From contig NZ_FSQT01000002.1 in the NCBI RefSeq assembly GCF_900143515.1, forward strand, positions 3,845,501 to 3,909,500: a stretch of 64,000 nt of DNA, read 5' to 3'. Of this stretch, positions 52,864 through 62,947 are shown piece by piece. Source of the stretch: Micromonospora cremea. GTDB taxonomy: Bacteria > Actinomycetota > Actinomycetes > Mycobacteriales > Micromonosporaceae. The position numbers and the translations under genes are program-made. Every line of letters starts with the position of its first letter. The stretch's first letter is position 1. The notes below the pieces were generated by a model that was not told the DNA's origin, ran no database searches, and worked only from the letters and a program-made list of their open reading frames with translations.

Positions 52864-54201
52864 TCAGGGGAGGGCGGGGGCGGGAGGGTCCGGGTTCAGG
52901 GCTGGCGTCAGGTGCGGGGTGAGGAGGGCGATCTGCCACTCGCGGGCGTTGAAGCCCCGCAGGGTCTCCGCCACGGCGTCCTCGGTGATCTCCTCGGGCG
53001 GGGTCCAGGCCAGCCGGCGTACCGAATCCGGGGTGATCAGATTCTCCGGGGGCAGGTTGTGCTTGCTGGCGATGCGGACCACCACATCCCGGCAGCGAGC
53101 CAGCCGACCGGCCGCCACCGGGTCCCGCTCGGCCCACCGGTGCGGCGGGGGCGGGCCCTCCACCGCCGGAGTGACCGGCAGCGCGTCATCCGGCAGCTGG
53201 CGGGCGTCGTCGAGCGCGGCCAGCCAGGTGCGGGCCAGCCGGCGGACCGACCGGCCGCCGAAGCCGGGCAGCGTCAGTAGGGTCTTCTCGTCCTTCGGGT
53301 CCAACTCGGCGGCGGCGATGATCGCCGAGTCGGGCAGCACCCGGCCGGGCGCGGCGTCCCGCCGGGCCGCGATCTGGTCCCGGGCGTACCACATCGAGCG
53401 GACCCGGGCCTGCGCCCGCGCCCCGCGCACCCGGTGGATGCCGGAGGTACGCCGCCAGGGCTCGGCGCGGACCCGGGGCGGGCGGGCCCCGGTCCGGACC
53501 AGTGCGGCGAACTCCTCCGCGGCCCAGGCCGACTTGCCCTGACGGGCCAACTCGGCGTCCAGCGCGTCGCGCAGGTCGGTGAGCAGCTCCACGTCCAGGG
53601 CGGCGTAGGTGAGCCACGACTCGGGCAGTGGCCGGCTCGACCAGTCGGCAGCCGAGTGGTGCTTCTCGAGGGTGAAACCGAGTAACTGCTCGGTCAGCGC
53701 GGCCAGGCCGACGCGCTCGAACCCCGCCAGCCGAGCGGCCAGTTCGGTGTCGAACAGCCGACGCGGGCGCAGCCCCACCTCGGCCAGGCAGGGCAGATCC
53801 TGGCTGGCCGCGTGGAGCACCCACTCGGCCTCGCCGATCACGGCGTCCAGCGTGCTGAGGTCGGGCAGCGGCAACGGGTCGATCAGCGCTGTGCCGGCAC
53901 CGGCCCGCCGGAGCTGCACCAGGTAGGCGCGTTGGCTGTAGCGGTAGCCGGACGCCCGCTCGGCGTCCAGGGCGACCGGGCCGGTGCCCGCGGCGAAACG
54001 GGCCACGACCTCAGCGAGCCCGGCCGGAGTGGCCACCGGATCAGGGGTGCCGTCACGCGGGGCGGTCAGCGGAACGGGCCCACCGTCGGTCGGGTCGACC
54101 CCGTCGCCCGCCGGCTGCGGCTGGGCCGACGGCGGGTGCTGGGGTGCGTTTCCCTGGAGTTCTTCGGTGGGCCGACGGCGCAGGGGTGGTTCGTCGGTCA
54201 C
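52864..54201 (-). CDS. rnd: Ribonuclease D
   Basis: A 445-residue DEDDy-type 3'-5' exonuclease. Residues Asp79 and Glu81 (LDAE), the Asp in HAASQDLPCL, and YAALDVELL with the Tyr/Asp pair form the active site; an HRDC domain follows (about 270-350). The N-terminal 60 residues are Pro-rich and specific. It trims tRNA and other structured RNA 3' ends. It lies beside DUF3000 and hemE as in other actinobacteria. Confidence 0.93.
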   Translation of the reverse strand: MTDEPPLRRRPTEELQGNAPQHPPSAQPQPAGDGVDPTDGGPVPLTAPRDGTPDPVATPAGLAEVVARFAAGTGPVALDAERASGYRYSQRAYLVQLRRAGAGTALIDPLPLPDLSTLDAVIGEAEWVLHAASQDLPCLAEVGLRPRRLFDTELAARLAGFERVGLAALTEQLLGFTLEKHHSAADWSSRPLPESWLTYAALDVELLTDLRDALDAELARQGKSAWAAEEFAALVRTGARPPRVRAEPWRRTSGIHRVRGARAQARVRSMWYARDQIAARRDAAPGRVLPDSAIIAAAELDPKDEKTLLTLPGFGGRSVRRLARTWLAALDDARQLPDDALPVTPAVEGPPPPHRWAERDPVAAGRLARCRDVVVRIASKHNLPPENLITPDSVRRLAWTPPEEITEDAVAETLRGFNAREWQIALLTPHLTPALNPDPPAPALP

Positions 54202-54454
54202 CTGCCAACCCTAGTGCGCGCGGTGATCCGGCGGGTGCAGCCGGTCCGGCGTGTGTCGGTCAGGTGTCCGCAAGGTGTCGTTTCGGATGCCGGACATCGG
54301 GGGAGACCCGGCCGTTCGCGCAGGCTGACGGCTGCCTTCGGTTCGGGGGACGGGCGACCGGCGGGCGTCGAGCCTGACGACGCGGGCAGGGCGGGTCGGC
54401 TGCCGACCGGCCGGGGCCGCTGCCGCCGCGCATCGAGCCGCACCCCGGCGCCGG

Positions 54455-54645
54455 GTCGGCCTGGCCCGCGCCGACCGGCGGCACGTCGCACGTCGTAACG
54501 ACCGCGACGAGCAGGCCCGGCAGAAGCAGGTCATCGCGAGCTGCCTGGACAGCTGACCACCACGCTCGGCGCGGCGGCGGCCAGCAACAAGAGCGCCTAC
54601 GACGGGGCGATGAAGGGCCTGGACAAGGTCTGCGAGGAGCTCTGA
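54455..54645 (+). pseudogene. Remnant of a small CDS with a single-base frameshift
   Basis: Frame one (54455-54550) reads RRNDRDEQARQKQVIASCLD, then TGA two codons later. From 54553 another frame reads LTTTLGAAAASNKSAYDGAM and ends KVCEEL stop. Adding one C near 54550 joins them as CLDQLTTTL, so a one-base deletion (or a sequencing error) is likely. The upstream part has no start codon. The protein family is unknown. Confidence 0.45.
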
Positions 54646-54659
54646 ACGCCCCGCTTCTC

Positions 54660-54734
54660 GTCGATCATAGAGTTGTGGTGCCTCTCAAAGGCCGCAGCGG
54701 GGAAGATTCCGCCCACCATAACTCCATGATCGAC
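54660..54734. repeat. Long palindrome (GATCA family)
   Basis: Arms 54660-54680 and 54714-54734 (GTCGATCATAGAGTTGTGG start) pair with two mismatches in 21. It lies after the frameshifted remnant and before the convergent DUF3000 gene. Confidence 0.7.
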
Positions 54735-54757
54735 ACCGCGGGGCGGGGCCCGGCGGG

Positions 54758-55330
54758 TCAGGCGGCGCCAGCGGGGCGGCGGTCGGACAGGGCGGTCACC
54801 CCGGGTGGGGGCAGGCCTGCCGTGGAGGCGAGCAGCGCGCACCAGCCAAGCAGGTGCGGGGCCAGGTCGTCGTCGACCGGGGTCCAGGAGGCGCGGATCT
54901 CGATGTCGCCGGCGGTCGGTGGGCCGGCCAGGTCGCCGAACCGGGTCGACATGGTCTGGGTGACCGTCCCCCCGATGGCCCGGTGGCCGGCGTCGTGGGC
55001 GTCCAGCGCGTCGGTCAACCAGGTCCAGCCGACCCCGGGCAGCAGCGGGTCGGCGGCCAGGTCGACCTCCAGCTCGGCGGTCACGTAGGTGACCAGCCGC
55101 AGGGTGCCCTGCCACGCCTCGTGCCCGACCGGGTCGTGCAGCAGGATCAGCCGGCCGGTGGCCACCTCGTCACCGTCGCGCAGCACCGTCGCGGAGAGCG
55201 CGAACGCGTACGGGGCCAGCCGCTGGGGGGCGCCGACCTCCTCCAGCGTGATCTCCGGCCGGGGCGCCGCCGACCGCAGCCCGGCGACCGCGCGGGCGAA
55301 GGTCTCCGGGAGCGCGATCGGGGGGGCCAT
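54758..55330 (-). CDS. DUF3000 protein
   Basis: A 190-residue soluble protein matching DUF3000: LPETFARAVAGLRSA, RPEITLEEVGAPQRLAPYAFALSA, GRLILLHDPVGHEAWQG, VGWTWLTDAL and the late ASWTP. Unknown function, conserved between rnd and hemE in actinobacteria. The first Met at 55330 is the family start. It is divergent from hemE. Confidence 0.9.
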   Translation of the reverse strand: MAPPIALPETFARAVAGLRSAAPRPEITLEEVGAPQRLAPYAFALSATVLRDGDEVATGRLILLHDPVGHEAWQGTLRLVTYVTAELEVDLAADPLLPGVGWTWLTDALDAHDAGHRAIGGTVTQTMSTRFGDLAGPPTAGDIEIRASWTPVDDDLAPHLLGWCALLASTAGLPPPGVTALSDRRPAGAA

Positions 55331-55462
55331 GCCGGCAGCCTATGCCGCCGTCGGCTCCCCGGCTTCGACGGCGCGCCGACACCCGATCCGACGGCGGTTC
55401 CCGGGCGCTGGTGCTGGGCTGTCCCCGCCCGCCGTCCGGGCCGGTCCGGCCCACCGCTCGGG

Positions 55463-55516
55463 TGTTAGCAGGGGGCCCCTGCTCTACCGGAGGCGTTGAG
55501 AACGTGTCCTTCCTTT
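55463..55516. repeat. Dispersed G-rich element (copy 3)
   Basis: GTTAGCAGGGGGCCCCTGCT followed by CTACCGGAGGCGTTGAGAA and GTGTCCTTCC. The core matches copy 1 (minus strand) at 17 of 19 positions. It lies in the hemE promoter region. Confidence 0.65.
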
Positions 55517-55548
55517 CACCCCCGGCGGGGAGGGGGTGGGTGCCGTGG

Positions 55549-55554
55549 CACGAT
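55549..55554 (+). promoter_or_regulatory. Putative -10 element (CACGAT) of hemE, leaderless
   Basis: CACGAT ends 7 nt before the hemE ATG at 55562; no RBS is seen between. Confidence 0.35.
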
Positions 55555-55561
55555 TGCGGCG

Positions 55562-56659
55562 ATGAGCACGGACACCACGGGCACTGCCGCCCGAGACGGA
55601 GAACAGCGCCCCGGAGGGCCGGCCGACTCGCCCTTCATTCGAGCATGCCGGCGCCGGCCCGGCCCGCACACGCCGGTCTGGTTCATGCGCCAGGCGGGCC
55701 GCTCACTGCCGGAGTACCGGGAGATCCGGGCGAGCGTGCCGATGCTGGAGTCCTGCCGTCGCCCGGAGCTGGTCACCGAGATCACACTCCAGCCCGTGCG
55801 CCGGCACGGAGTGGACGCGGCGATCCTCTTCAGCGACATCGTGGTGCCGGTGGCCGCGGCCGGGGTCGATCTGGACATCGTGCCGGGCACCGGCCCGGTG
55901 GTCGCCGAGCCGATCCGCACCGCCGCCGATGTGGAGCGGATCCGCCTGATCACCCGCGACGACGTCCCGTACGTGGACGAGGCGGTCCGGCAGCTGGTGA
56001 TCGAGTTGGGCGACACCCCGCTGATCGGTTTCGCCGGCGCGCCGTTCACCCTGGCCAGCTACCTGGTCGAGGGGGGCCCGTCGCGGACCCACGCGAAGAC
56101 CAAGGCGCTGATGTACGGCGACCCGGAGCTGTGGCACGCGCTCTGCGGCCGACTGGCCGAGGTGACGCTGGCCTTCCTGCGGGTGCAGATCGAGGCAGGC
56201 GTGTCCGCCGTGCAGCTGTTTGACTCGTGGGCCGGCGCGCTCTCCGAAGCCGACTACCGCCGCTACGTGCTGCCGCACTCGGCCGCCGTGCTGAGCGGGC
56301 TGGCCGACGCCGGGGTCCCGCGGATCCACTTCGGGGTGGGCACCGCCGAGCTGCTCGGCGCGATGGGCGAGGCCGGCGCGGACGTGGTCGGCGTCGACTG
56401 GCGCACTCCGCTGGACGTCGCCACCGGCCGGATCGGCCCGGACAAGGCGGTGCAGGGCAACCTGGACCCGTCCGTGCTGCTCGCGCCCTGGCCGGTGGTG
56501 GAGGCCGAGGTGCGCCGGATCGTGGACCAGGGCAGGGCCGCCCCCAGGCACGTGTTCAACCTCGGGCACGGGGTGCTGCCGGAGACCGACCCCGACGTGC
56601 TGACCCGGGTGGTCGCGCTGGTGCATGAGCTCTCCAGCCGCCGGGCCGACCAGGGCTGA
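55562..56659 (+). CDS. hemE: Uroporphyrinogen decarboxylase
   Basis: A 365-residue enzyme that removes four carboxyl groups from uroporphyrinogen III to give coproporphyrinogen III. Signatures: [39 protein letters not shown], and the C-terminal [17 protein letters not shown] 55562 fits the family. It starts the hemE-cgoX-chdC operon, with 6 bp to the next gene. Confidence 0.96.
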   Translation: MSTDTTGTAARDGEQRPGGPADSPFIRACRRRPGPHTPVWFMRQAGRSLPEYREIRASVPMLESCRRPELVTEITLQPVRRHGVDAAILFSDIVVPVAAAGVDLDIVPGTGPVVAEPIRTAADVERIRLITRDDVPYVDEAVRQLVIELGDTPLIGFAGAPFTLASYLVEGGPSRTHAKTKALMYGDPELWHALCGRLAEVTLAFLRVQIEAGVSAVQLFDSWAGALSEADYRRYVLPHSAAVLSGLADAGVPRIHFGVGTAELLGAMGEAGADVVGVDWRTPLDVATGRIGPDKAVQGNLDPSVLLAPWPVVEAEVRRIVDQGRAAPRHVFNLGHGVLPETDPDVLTRVVALVHELSSRRADQG

Positions 56660-56665
56660 CACGCG

Positions 56666-58126
56666 ATGCGGCAGCCCTGGCGGGTGGCGGTGGTCGGCGG
56701 CGGGATCGCCGGGCTGGCCGCTGCGGTCCGGTTGCGCGACCGCGCTCCGGCCGGCACCGAGATCACGGTGTACGAGCAGTCCGGCGCGCTGGGCGGCAAG
56801 TTGCGCACCGGGGAACTGGCCGGCCAGCCGGTGGAGTTCGGCGCCGAGTCGTTCCTGATGCGCGACCCGACGGGGGCCGAGTCCGCGGCCGTGGCGTTGG
56901 CCCGCCGGCTCGGGCTGGCCGATCAGATCGTGCACCCCACGGTCGGGCAGGCCGCGTTGGTCATCGACGGAGGGCTGCGCCCCATCCCGGGCGGCACCCT
57001 GGTGGGCGTACCCGGGGATCTGGACCGGGTGACCACGGTCGCCCGCCCGACCGTGGACGCCGACACCGACGGCGGCCGGCCGCTGATCGGGCCCGACGCG
57101 GACGTCTCGGTCGGTGCGCTGGTCCGGTCCCGCTTCGGTGACGAGGTGGTCGAGCGGCTGGTCGACCCGATGCTCGGCGGCGTGTACGCCGGCCGCGCCG
57201 ACGACCTCTCCCTGGTCACCACCATGCCGGCGCTGGCCCGCGCGGCCCGGGTGGAGCACACCCTGACCGGCGCGGTCCGGGCGGCGCAGGCCGCCGCGCC
57301 GCGCGCGCCCGGCGCCCCGGTCTTCGGCACCCTGGCCGGTGGACTCAGCACCCTGGTCGAGGCGGCAGTGACGGCCAGCGGCGCGACGGTACGGCGGGAT
57401 GCCGCCGTCCGCGAACTGACCCCGACCGCCACGGGTTGGCGGCTCACGGTCGGCCCGCCCCGGGCCCCGGACGACGGATCCGGGTCGCGGCGCGGCGGCA
57501 GACGCGCCGAGCTGGAGTCGTCGAAGGTCGACGTGGACGCCGTGGTGCTGGCGGTACCGGCCCGCCCGGCGGCCCGACTGCTCGCCGGCCCGGCCCCGGC
57601 GGCCGCCGCAAGCGTCGGTGAGCTGGACTACGCAAGCGTCGCGTTGGTCACCCTGGCGCTGCCGCAGCCCGAGCTGCCCGAGCTGTCCGGCTTCCTGGTG
57701 CCGAGCACCGAGGGGCTGCTGATCAAGGCGTCCACCTTCTTCACCACCAAGTGGGGGCACCTGCGCCGGCCGGACGGGCTGGCGCTGGTCCGCGCCTCGG
57801 TGGGCCGGTACGGCGAGGAGGCGCACCTCCAACGCCCGGACGCGGACCTGGCGGCCACCGTGCACCGGGAGCTGTCGGCGGTGCTCGGGGCGCCGCTGCC
57901 CGCCCCGATCGACGGGCACGTGCAGCGATGGGGAGGGGCCCTGCCCCAGTACACCCCGGGGCACGCCGACCGGGTCGGCGCCGCGCGGACGGCGTTGCGG
58001 GCCGCGCACCCCACCCTGGTCCTCGCCGGCGCCGGCTACGACGGCGTCGGCATTCCGGTCTGCGTCCGCTCCGGCGAGACGGCGGCCGACGAGATCATCA
58101 CAGCACTGGGAGGATCGGCGAGATGA
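56666..58126 (+). CDS. cgoX: Coproporphyrinogen III oxidase, oxygen-dependent, HemY type
   Basis: A 486-residue FAD enzyme: dinucleotide site [13 protein letters not shown] near 11, GGKLRT, and the C-terminal FAD block [20 protein letters not shown]. In actinobacteria and Firmicutes this type oxidises coproporphyrinogen III to coproporphyrin III (historically named protoporphyrinogen oxidase HemY/HemG). Residues about 270-290 hold a Gly/Arg-rich insert. Overlaps chdC (ATGA), supporting the coproporphyrin-dependent route. Confidence 0.92.
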   Translation: MRQPWRVAVVGGGIAGLAAAVRLRDRAPAGTEITVYEQSGALGGKLRTGELAGQPVEFGAESFLMRDPTGAESAAVALARRLGLADQIVHPTVGQAALVIDGGLRPIPGGTLVGVPGDLDRVTTVARPTVDADTDGGRPLIGPDADVSVGALVRSRFGDEVVERLVDPMLGGVYAGRADDLSLVTTMPALARAARVEHTLTGAVRAAQAAAPRAPGAPVFGTLAGGLSTLVEAAVTASGATVRRDAAVRELTPTATGWRLTVGPPRAPDDGSGSRRGGRRAELESSKVDVDAVVLAVPARPAARLLAGPAPAAAASVGELDYASVALVTLALPQPELPELSGFLVPSTEGLLIKASTFFTTKWGHLRRPDGLALVRASVGRYGEEAHLQRPDADLAATVHRELSAVLGAPLPAPIDGHVQRWGGALPQYTPGHADRVGAARTALRAAHPTLVLAGAGYDGVGIPVCVRSGETAADEIITALGGSAR

Positions 58127-58824
58127 CCGAGCAGACGAACGCGGCCCGGATGCGGGAGCTGAACGCCAGCATCCGCTACACCATGTGGTCGGTGTTCCGG
58201 GCCAGCGCCCCGCTGCCGTCGCTGCGGGACAACGTCACCGGTGAGGTCGAGTCCCTCTTCGAGGAGCTGGCCGGCAAGGACGTGGTGATCCGGGGCGTGT
58301 ACGACGTCTCCGGGCTGCGCGCCGACGCGGACGTGATGATCTGGTGGCACTCCGCCTCCAGTGACGCGCTCCAGGACGCGTACCTGCGGTTCCGCCGCAC
58401 CACGCTGGGGCGGGCGATGACCCCGGTCTGGTCGCAGATGGCGCTGCACCGGCCGGCGGAGTTCAACAAGAGCCACATCCCGGCGTTCCTGGCCGGTGAG
58501 GAGGCCCGCCCCTACATCTGCGTCTACCCGTTCGTCCGCTCCTACGAGTGGTACCTGCTGCCCGACGCCGAGCGGCGCGAAATGCTGGCCGAGCACGGCC
58601 GGCTGGCCCGTGGCTACCCGGACGTGCGGGCCAACACCGTGGCCTCGTTCGCCCTCGGCGACTACGAGTGGATGCTCGCCTTCGAGGCCGACGAGCTGCA
58701 CCGCATCGTCGACCTGATGCGTGACCTGCGCGCCTCCGGCGCCCGCCGGCACGTGCGCGAGGAGGTTCCCTTCTACACCGGTCGCCGCCGCTCGATCGCC
58801 GAGATCGTCAACTGCCTGCTCTGA
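58123..58824 (+). CDS. chdC: Coproheme decarboxylase (HemQ)
   Basis: A 233-residue chlorite-dismutase-family enzyme that decarboxylates coproheme to heme b. RYTMWSVFR at the N-terminus, DVMIWWHS, and [17 protein letters not shown] holding the catalytic Tyr are present, with [12 protein letters not shown] supplying the heme His. The ferrochelatase of the pathway is not in this window. Start overlaps cgoX stop by 4 bp. Confidence 0.93.
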   Translation: MTEQTNAARMRELNASIRYTMWSVFRASAPLPSLRDNVTGEVESLFEELAGKDVVIRGVYDVSGLRADADVMIWWHSASSDALQDAYLRFRRTTLGRAMTPVWSQMALHRPAEFNKSHIPAFLAGEEARPYICVYPFVRSYEWYLLPDAERREMLAEHGRLARGYPDVRANTVASFALGDYEWMLAFEADELHRIVDLMRDLRASGARRHVREEVPFYTGRRRSIAEIVNCLL

Positions 58825-58839
58825 TCCCCGCGGCGCGGG

Positions 58840-59328
58840 TCAGAGCGGGCGGAGCATGATCTGCTCGCGGCGTACGCCGTCGGGCAGGAGATCGCCGAGT
58901 TCGTCGGTGAGGCTGAAGCCGGCACGCCGGTAGAGCGCCTTCGCCGCCGCGTTGTCCGGCATGACGGTGAGGCGCAGCCGGTCGGCGCCGTTCTCGCGGG
59001 CCCAGTGCGCCACCGTGTCCACCAGCAGGCGGCCGACCTTCTGGCCGCGCGCCTCGGGGTGCACCCACATGGAGATCAGCTCCATGACGAGCGGGTCCGG
59101 CGTGGGTACGCCGCTGGCCATCCCGACCGGCCGCCCGTCCAGGGTGGCCACCACGTTGTGCGAGCCGGGGATGCTCAGCCGGTCGCGCCAACGCTGCTCG
59201 CGGTCGCCATCGCCCTGCCAGTCGGCCAGCCGGGAGCCGAACGCCGCCGGTGCCTCGGTGAGGGCGGCGAGCCGCAGTTCGCGCCAGGTGGGCCAGTCGT
59301 CGGGGGTGAGCACGGTCATCTCGATCAT
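58840..59328 (-). CDS. GNAT-family N-acetyltransferase
   Basis: A 162-residue acetyltransferase: LTPDDWPTWRELRLAAL opening, the acetyl-CoA motif RGQKVGRLL and LTVMPDNAAAKALYRRAGF. Substrate unknown. ATG 59328 is preferred over 59364, and ATG 59319 is also possible. It is convergent with chdC across 15 bp. Confidence 0.85.
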   Translation of the reverse strand: MIEMTVLTPDDWPTWRELRLAALTEAPAAFGSRLADWQGDGDREQRWRDRLSIPGSHNVVATLDGRPVGMASGVPTPDPLVMELISMWVHPEARGQKVGRLLVDTVAHWARENGADRLRLTVMPDNAAAKALYRRAGFSLTDELGDLLPDGVRREQIMLRPL

Positions 59329-59421
59329 GTCGGGATGATGCCGGTGACCGGCGGGGCGCACCACCGGATTTCCCCGCCGGCCGGCGCCGCACCCCCGTCC
59401 GGGTGCGGCACCGGCCGGGGA

Positions 59422-60495
59422 TCAACTGGTCGCCGTGCAGGAGACCAGTGGAACCTGGTTGCTGCCGGTCCACGAGCCGAGGAAGCCGAACGTGGTGCTC
59501 GCTCCGGCGGCGAGGCTGCCGTTGTGGCTGACGTTGCGCGCGGTGACCAGCGTGCCGTTGCTGGCAACGGTGGCGTTCCACGCGGAGCCGACCTGCTGGC
59601 CGTTGGCGTAGTTCCAGCTCACCGACCAGCCCCGGGTGGGCGATCCGCCGGCGGTCACCCGCACCTCGGCCTGGAAGCCGCCGGCCCACTGGCCGGTGAC
59701 CGCGTACGTCGCCGTGCAGGCCCCGGCCGGCGGCGGCGGGGTGGTCGGCGGGGGCGTGGTCCGCGGTGGCGTGGTGGGGGGCGGAGTACCCGTTCCACCG
59801 GAGAAGTCGACGTCACTGCACAGGTATTACGACTGGTCCAGGTGGCTGGCCTGCCAGATGGTGTAGACGATGTGCCGGCCCGTGCGACCCGACGCGTTCA
59901 CCGGGATCTCGATGGAGACGCCGCCGGTCTCCTGCTTCCACTGCGACGCCGGGGTGTTGCCGATCTGGCCGGACAGCACCAGGTCGTCCCAGCCCAGCGT
60001 CTCGGTGAGCGGGTTGAAGCCCTGCCGGGACACGTACACCCGAATGTAGTCGGCGCCGTGGCTGGCCTGGTCGAAGAAGCGGACCCGGAAGTTGCTCGAC
60101 ACCGCGGTGGTCTTCCAGGCGCCGACGGTGTCCAGGGCGTTGTAGCGGCCGCTCTGGGTACGCCCGCCGCTGCACAGCTGGCCGTCGGGGATGGCGCCCT
60201 GGTGGTTGCCGGCCACGCCCTCGCGGAACAGGCCGTTCCAGTTCCACATGGCGTTCGGGTCGGCCTACCAGGCCTGCCAGCACATCGGGTCCTCGGTGGC
60301 CATCCGGGGATTCTGGAAGTCGCTGCCCCAGCGTTGCCAGCAGCCGTAGTTGCGCGAGGCCGGGTCGACGACCGAGCCGTGCGCCGAGGCGGGCCGGACC
60401 AGCGCGGTGGTCAGCGCGGTGGTGAGCAGGAGCGTGGCGGCCGCCGCGATGGCGAGCGGCCAGAGCACGCGTGGTGATCGGACGAGAGTGGACAT
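59422..60495 (-). pseudogene. Secreted AA10 lytic polysaccharide monooxygenase with CBM2, interrupted by two in-frame stops
   Basis: The frame runs 357 codons from ATG 60495. Codons 1-38 are a signal peptide (ending ASA) and mature His39 (HGSVVDPASRNYGCW) begins the copper site; the second His is in QASHGADYIRVYVS at codon 146. After a Pro/Thr linker (about 230-250) a cellulose-binding CBM2 ends CTATS. Codon 77 is TAG (60267-60265), where relatives probably have Gln, and codon 223 is TAA (59829-59827), where Tyr of DQSYYLCSDV is expected. No frameshift occurs. It is probably inactivated by nonsense mutations; readthrough or assembly error are alternatives. Confidence 0.85.
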
Positions 60496-60613
60496 GGAGC
60501 CTCCGGGGGGATGAGGTCGGACGACGACACCCGGACTGCCGGGAGATGCCCGCTCCCGTGCCTACTCGCAGGCTCCCGCGATGGCTCTACCCGGCACGAT
60601 GTCAGGCTGATCG

Positions 60614-61069
60614 TCAGACGTCAATGGCATCGCGGCGCATCGGGGTGTGCGGGATGCCGTCCTCGACGTACTCGGGGCCGCTGACCGCGAAGCCGTGCCG
60701 GGTGTAGAAGGGGACCAGGTGCGACTGGGCCTCCAGCACGCAGGGTCGGTTGCCCACCACCTCCAGTGCCGCGGTCATCAGCCGGCCGGCGTGCCCGCCG
60801 CCGCGCGCGGCGGGGGCCACCACCACCCGACCGATCCGGGCGGCGCCGTCCGGGTCGGCCAGGATCCGCAGGTACGCCAGCGGCGCGCCGCCGTCGGTCA
60901 GCCAGAGGTGCCGGGTGCCCGGTTCCACGTCCCGTCCGTCGAGTTCGGGGTACGGGCAGTGCTGTTCCACCACGAACACGTCGATGCGCAGCTTGAGCAG
61001 GTCGTGGAAGGTGTGGGCGTTCAGGTCGGCGAAGGACGCCGTCCGGACCTCGATGGTCTGCTGGGGCAC
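60614..61069 (-). CDS. ElaA-type GNAT acetyltransferase
   Basis: A 151-residue protein with the ElaA order LLKLRIDVFVVEQHCPYPELDGRD then RHLWL, GRVVVAPAARGGGHAGRLM (acetyl-CoA loop), and LVPFYTRHGFAVSGPEYVEDGIPHTPM at the C-terminus. Substrate unknown. ATG 61069 is the family start. Confidence 0.9.
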   Translation of the reverse strand: MPQQTIEVRTASFADLNAHTFHDLLKLRIDVFVVEQHCPYPELDGRDVEPGTRHLWLTDGGAPLAYLRILADPDGAARIGRVVVAPAARGGGHAGRLMTAALEVVGNRPCVLEAQSHLVPFYTRHGFAVSGPEYVEDGIPHTPMRRDAIDV

Positions 61070-61130
61070 CCACCGATCCTAGGCCGTCCGGTCGGGCCGG
61101 GCTCGGGGCGTCCGGCCCGACCGGACGGCG

Positions 61131-62075
61131 TCACGGCGCGTCCGCCCGGGTGGGGGCGAGGTAGGTGGCGGCCACGGCGGTGAGCAGCAGCGCGCCGCCG
61201 ACGATCACCGGCAGTGGGAGCGGCTCGTGCAGCAACGCCACGGCCAGCGTGGCCGCGGTGAGTGCTTCGAGCAGGGTCAGCACGGCGGCGACGCTGCCCG
61301 GGGTGGTGCGCAGTCCGGCGTAGAACAGCGCGTACGCCACCGCGGTGGTGACCACGCCCAGGTGCAGCAGCAGCGCCACGGTGTCGACGCGCACCGGTAG
61401 GCCGACCCCGGCGACCAGCGCCAGCGGGGCCAGTGTCAGCGCACCGATCACGGTGGAGATGGTGGTCAGCGTCATCGGCGCGGTGCGCTGCGACACCTGT
61501 CGGCTGATCAGGGTGGTCACGGCGTAGCCGAGGCCGGACCCGGCCGCCGCGAGCAGGCCGAGCAGCGGGGCGGGCGCCGCCGTGGTGGGCTGCGCGGTGG
61601 CGCCGGTGATCAGGGCGAGGCCGGCCACGGCGGCGGCAAGAGTGCCGAGCCGCAGCGGGCCGGGGACCCGGCGGGCCCGCGCCGATTCCCAGGCCGCGGC
61701 GAGCACCGGAGCCAGGCCGAGGCTGACCACGGTGGCCACGCCGACTCCGGCCAGCGCCACGGCGGCGAAGTAGAGCGCCTGGTAGAGCCCGAGGCCGACG
61801 CCGGTGAGCAGCAGCGGCACCGGCGCCGCGCGCAGAGCGGCCAGGAGGGCGCCAAGCCGGCCGGCGGTGCACGCCAGCAGGACGAGCGCGGCGATGGCCA
61901 GGCGGTGGAAGCCGATGCTCACCGGGCTGAGCCCGGTGCTCTCGCGCAACAGTTGCACCGCCACGCCGGTGGTGCCCCACAGCACTCCGGTGACGGTGAT
62001 CTGGATCAGGCCGGTGCGGGCCTGGGTGACGGCCGAGGCCGGGGCGGCCGGCGGCGCGGTACGGGAGGTGGACAC
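61131..62075 (-). CDS. EamA/DMT-superfamily transporter
   Basis: A 314-residue membrane protein with ten helices made of two EamA repeats (GVLWGTTGVAVQLL at the first helix; AGSGLGYAVTTLISRQ at the second). Members export amino acids, purines or other metabolites. Substrate unknown. It begins with a short charged tail. No regulator is adjacent. Confidence 0.9.
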   Translation of the reverse strand: MSTSRTAPPAAPASAVTQARTGLIQITVTGVLWGTTGVAVQLLRESTGLSPVSIGFHRLAIAALVLLACTAGRLGALLAALRAAPVPLLLTGVGLGLYQALYFAAVALAGVGVATVVSLGLAPVLAAAWESARARRVPGPLRLGTLAAAVAGLALITGATAQPTTAAPAPLLGLLAAAGSGLGYAVTTLISRQVSQRTAPMTLTTISTVIGALTLAPLALVAGVGLPVRVDTVALLLHLGVVTTAVAYALFYAGLRTTPGSVAAVLTLLEALTAATLAVALLHEPLPLPVIVGGALLLTAVAATYLAPTRADAP

Positions 62076-62255
62076 GGATGCGCTCCGAAAGGGTGAGCCG
62101 TTGACGGGGACGACGTCGACGGAGCGCGTACGGCGAGGTGGCCGAGTCGGGTCAGTGACCGCTCGGCGAGAGGCGCGGCGCTCCGGTCAGGAGCGCGGTG
62201 GGGGCAGGACGCCCAGGAACGGCCGCATCGGACGACCGTACCGCAGGGGGCGTGA

Positions 62256-62516
62256 TCAGGTGGGACGCGCCCCGACGGCGTCGCGGATCTCGGCGCCCTC
62301 GGCGCCCTCGACCGCGCGGGCGCAGTGCCCGCAGCAGAAGAACCGGCCGTTGACCTCCACGCCGTGCCCGACGATTTTGATCTCGCAGTGCTCGCAGATT
62401 GGTGCCAGTCGGTGGATCGCGCACTCGAACGAGTCGAAGGTGTGCACGTCGCCGCTGACCGTACGCACCTCGAACGCCATCCAGTAGTCGTTGCCGCAGA
62501 CTTCGCAGGTAGCCAC
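62256..62516 (-). CDS. Cysteine-rich metal-binding (metallothionein-like) protein
   Basis: An 86-residue protein with eight Cys in CxxC and CCxxC patterns: CEVC at 4-7, FECAIHRLAPICEHC, and FFCCGHCAR, plus His. It probably binds one or two zinc or copper ions. Similar actinobacterial proteins are annotated as prokaryotic metallothionein; the real function is uncertain. ATG 62516. Confidence 0.8.
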   Translation of the reverse strand: MATCEVCGNDYWMAFEVRTVSGDVHTFDSFECAIHRLAPICEHCEIKIVGHGVEVNGRFFCCGHCARAVEGAEGAEIRDAVGARPT

Positions 62517-62671
62517 AGAAACCCCCGTATCAGAACATGTGTATTCAGAATGCCCCGGTTTCCGGTTGTAGCGGGCGGAATGCCGCTACCCGGGCGGCCC
62601 GAGCGGCGTGTCGGCTCCGGCGTGTCGTCCGTTAGATCGAGTGAACCGCCGCAACACCGGGAGGGGTCGCA

Positions 62672-62947
62672 GTGATCAAGCGCAACAAACTCTTCGGCAA
62701 CCAGACCCGGGTGACCTTCTGCCTGCCCCGGGACGCCCCGCCCGGCCCCGTGAGCGTGGTCGGCTGCTTCAACGGTTGGGAGCCCGGCCGGCACGAGCTG
62801 GTGGCCCGGCGCGACGGCACCCGGACGGTGACCGTGCGGCTCGGGCCGGGGGAGTACCGGTTCCGCTACCTCGCCAGCGGCGGGGTCTGGCTGGACGACG
62901 AATCGGCGGACCAGGTCGACGACCGTGGCGGCCTGCTCCGGCTCTGA
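62672..62947 (+). CDS. CBM48/isoamylase-N-like glycogen-binding protein
   Basis: A 91-residue single-domain protein resembling the early-set domain of glycogen branching and AMPK beta proteins: VTFCLPRDAPPGPVSVVGCFNGWEPG, then LGPGEYRFRYLASGGVWLDDE. It may bind alpha-glucan. The GTG at 62672 has GGGAGGGG upstream. Stand-alone, not fused to an enzyme. Confidence 0.82.
   Translation: MIKRNKLFGNQTRVTFCLPRDAPPGPVSVVGCFNGWEPGRHELVARRDGTRTVTVRLGPGEYRFRYLASGGVWLDDESADQVDDRGGLLRL

Noticed and set aside
59422..60495. Three separate small secreted proteins
   Set aside because: All three open segments lie in one frame and together match a single LPMO-CBM2 protein.
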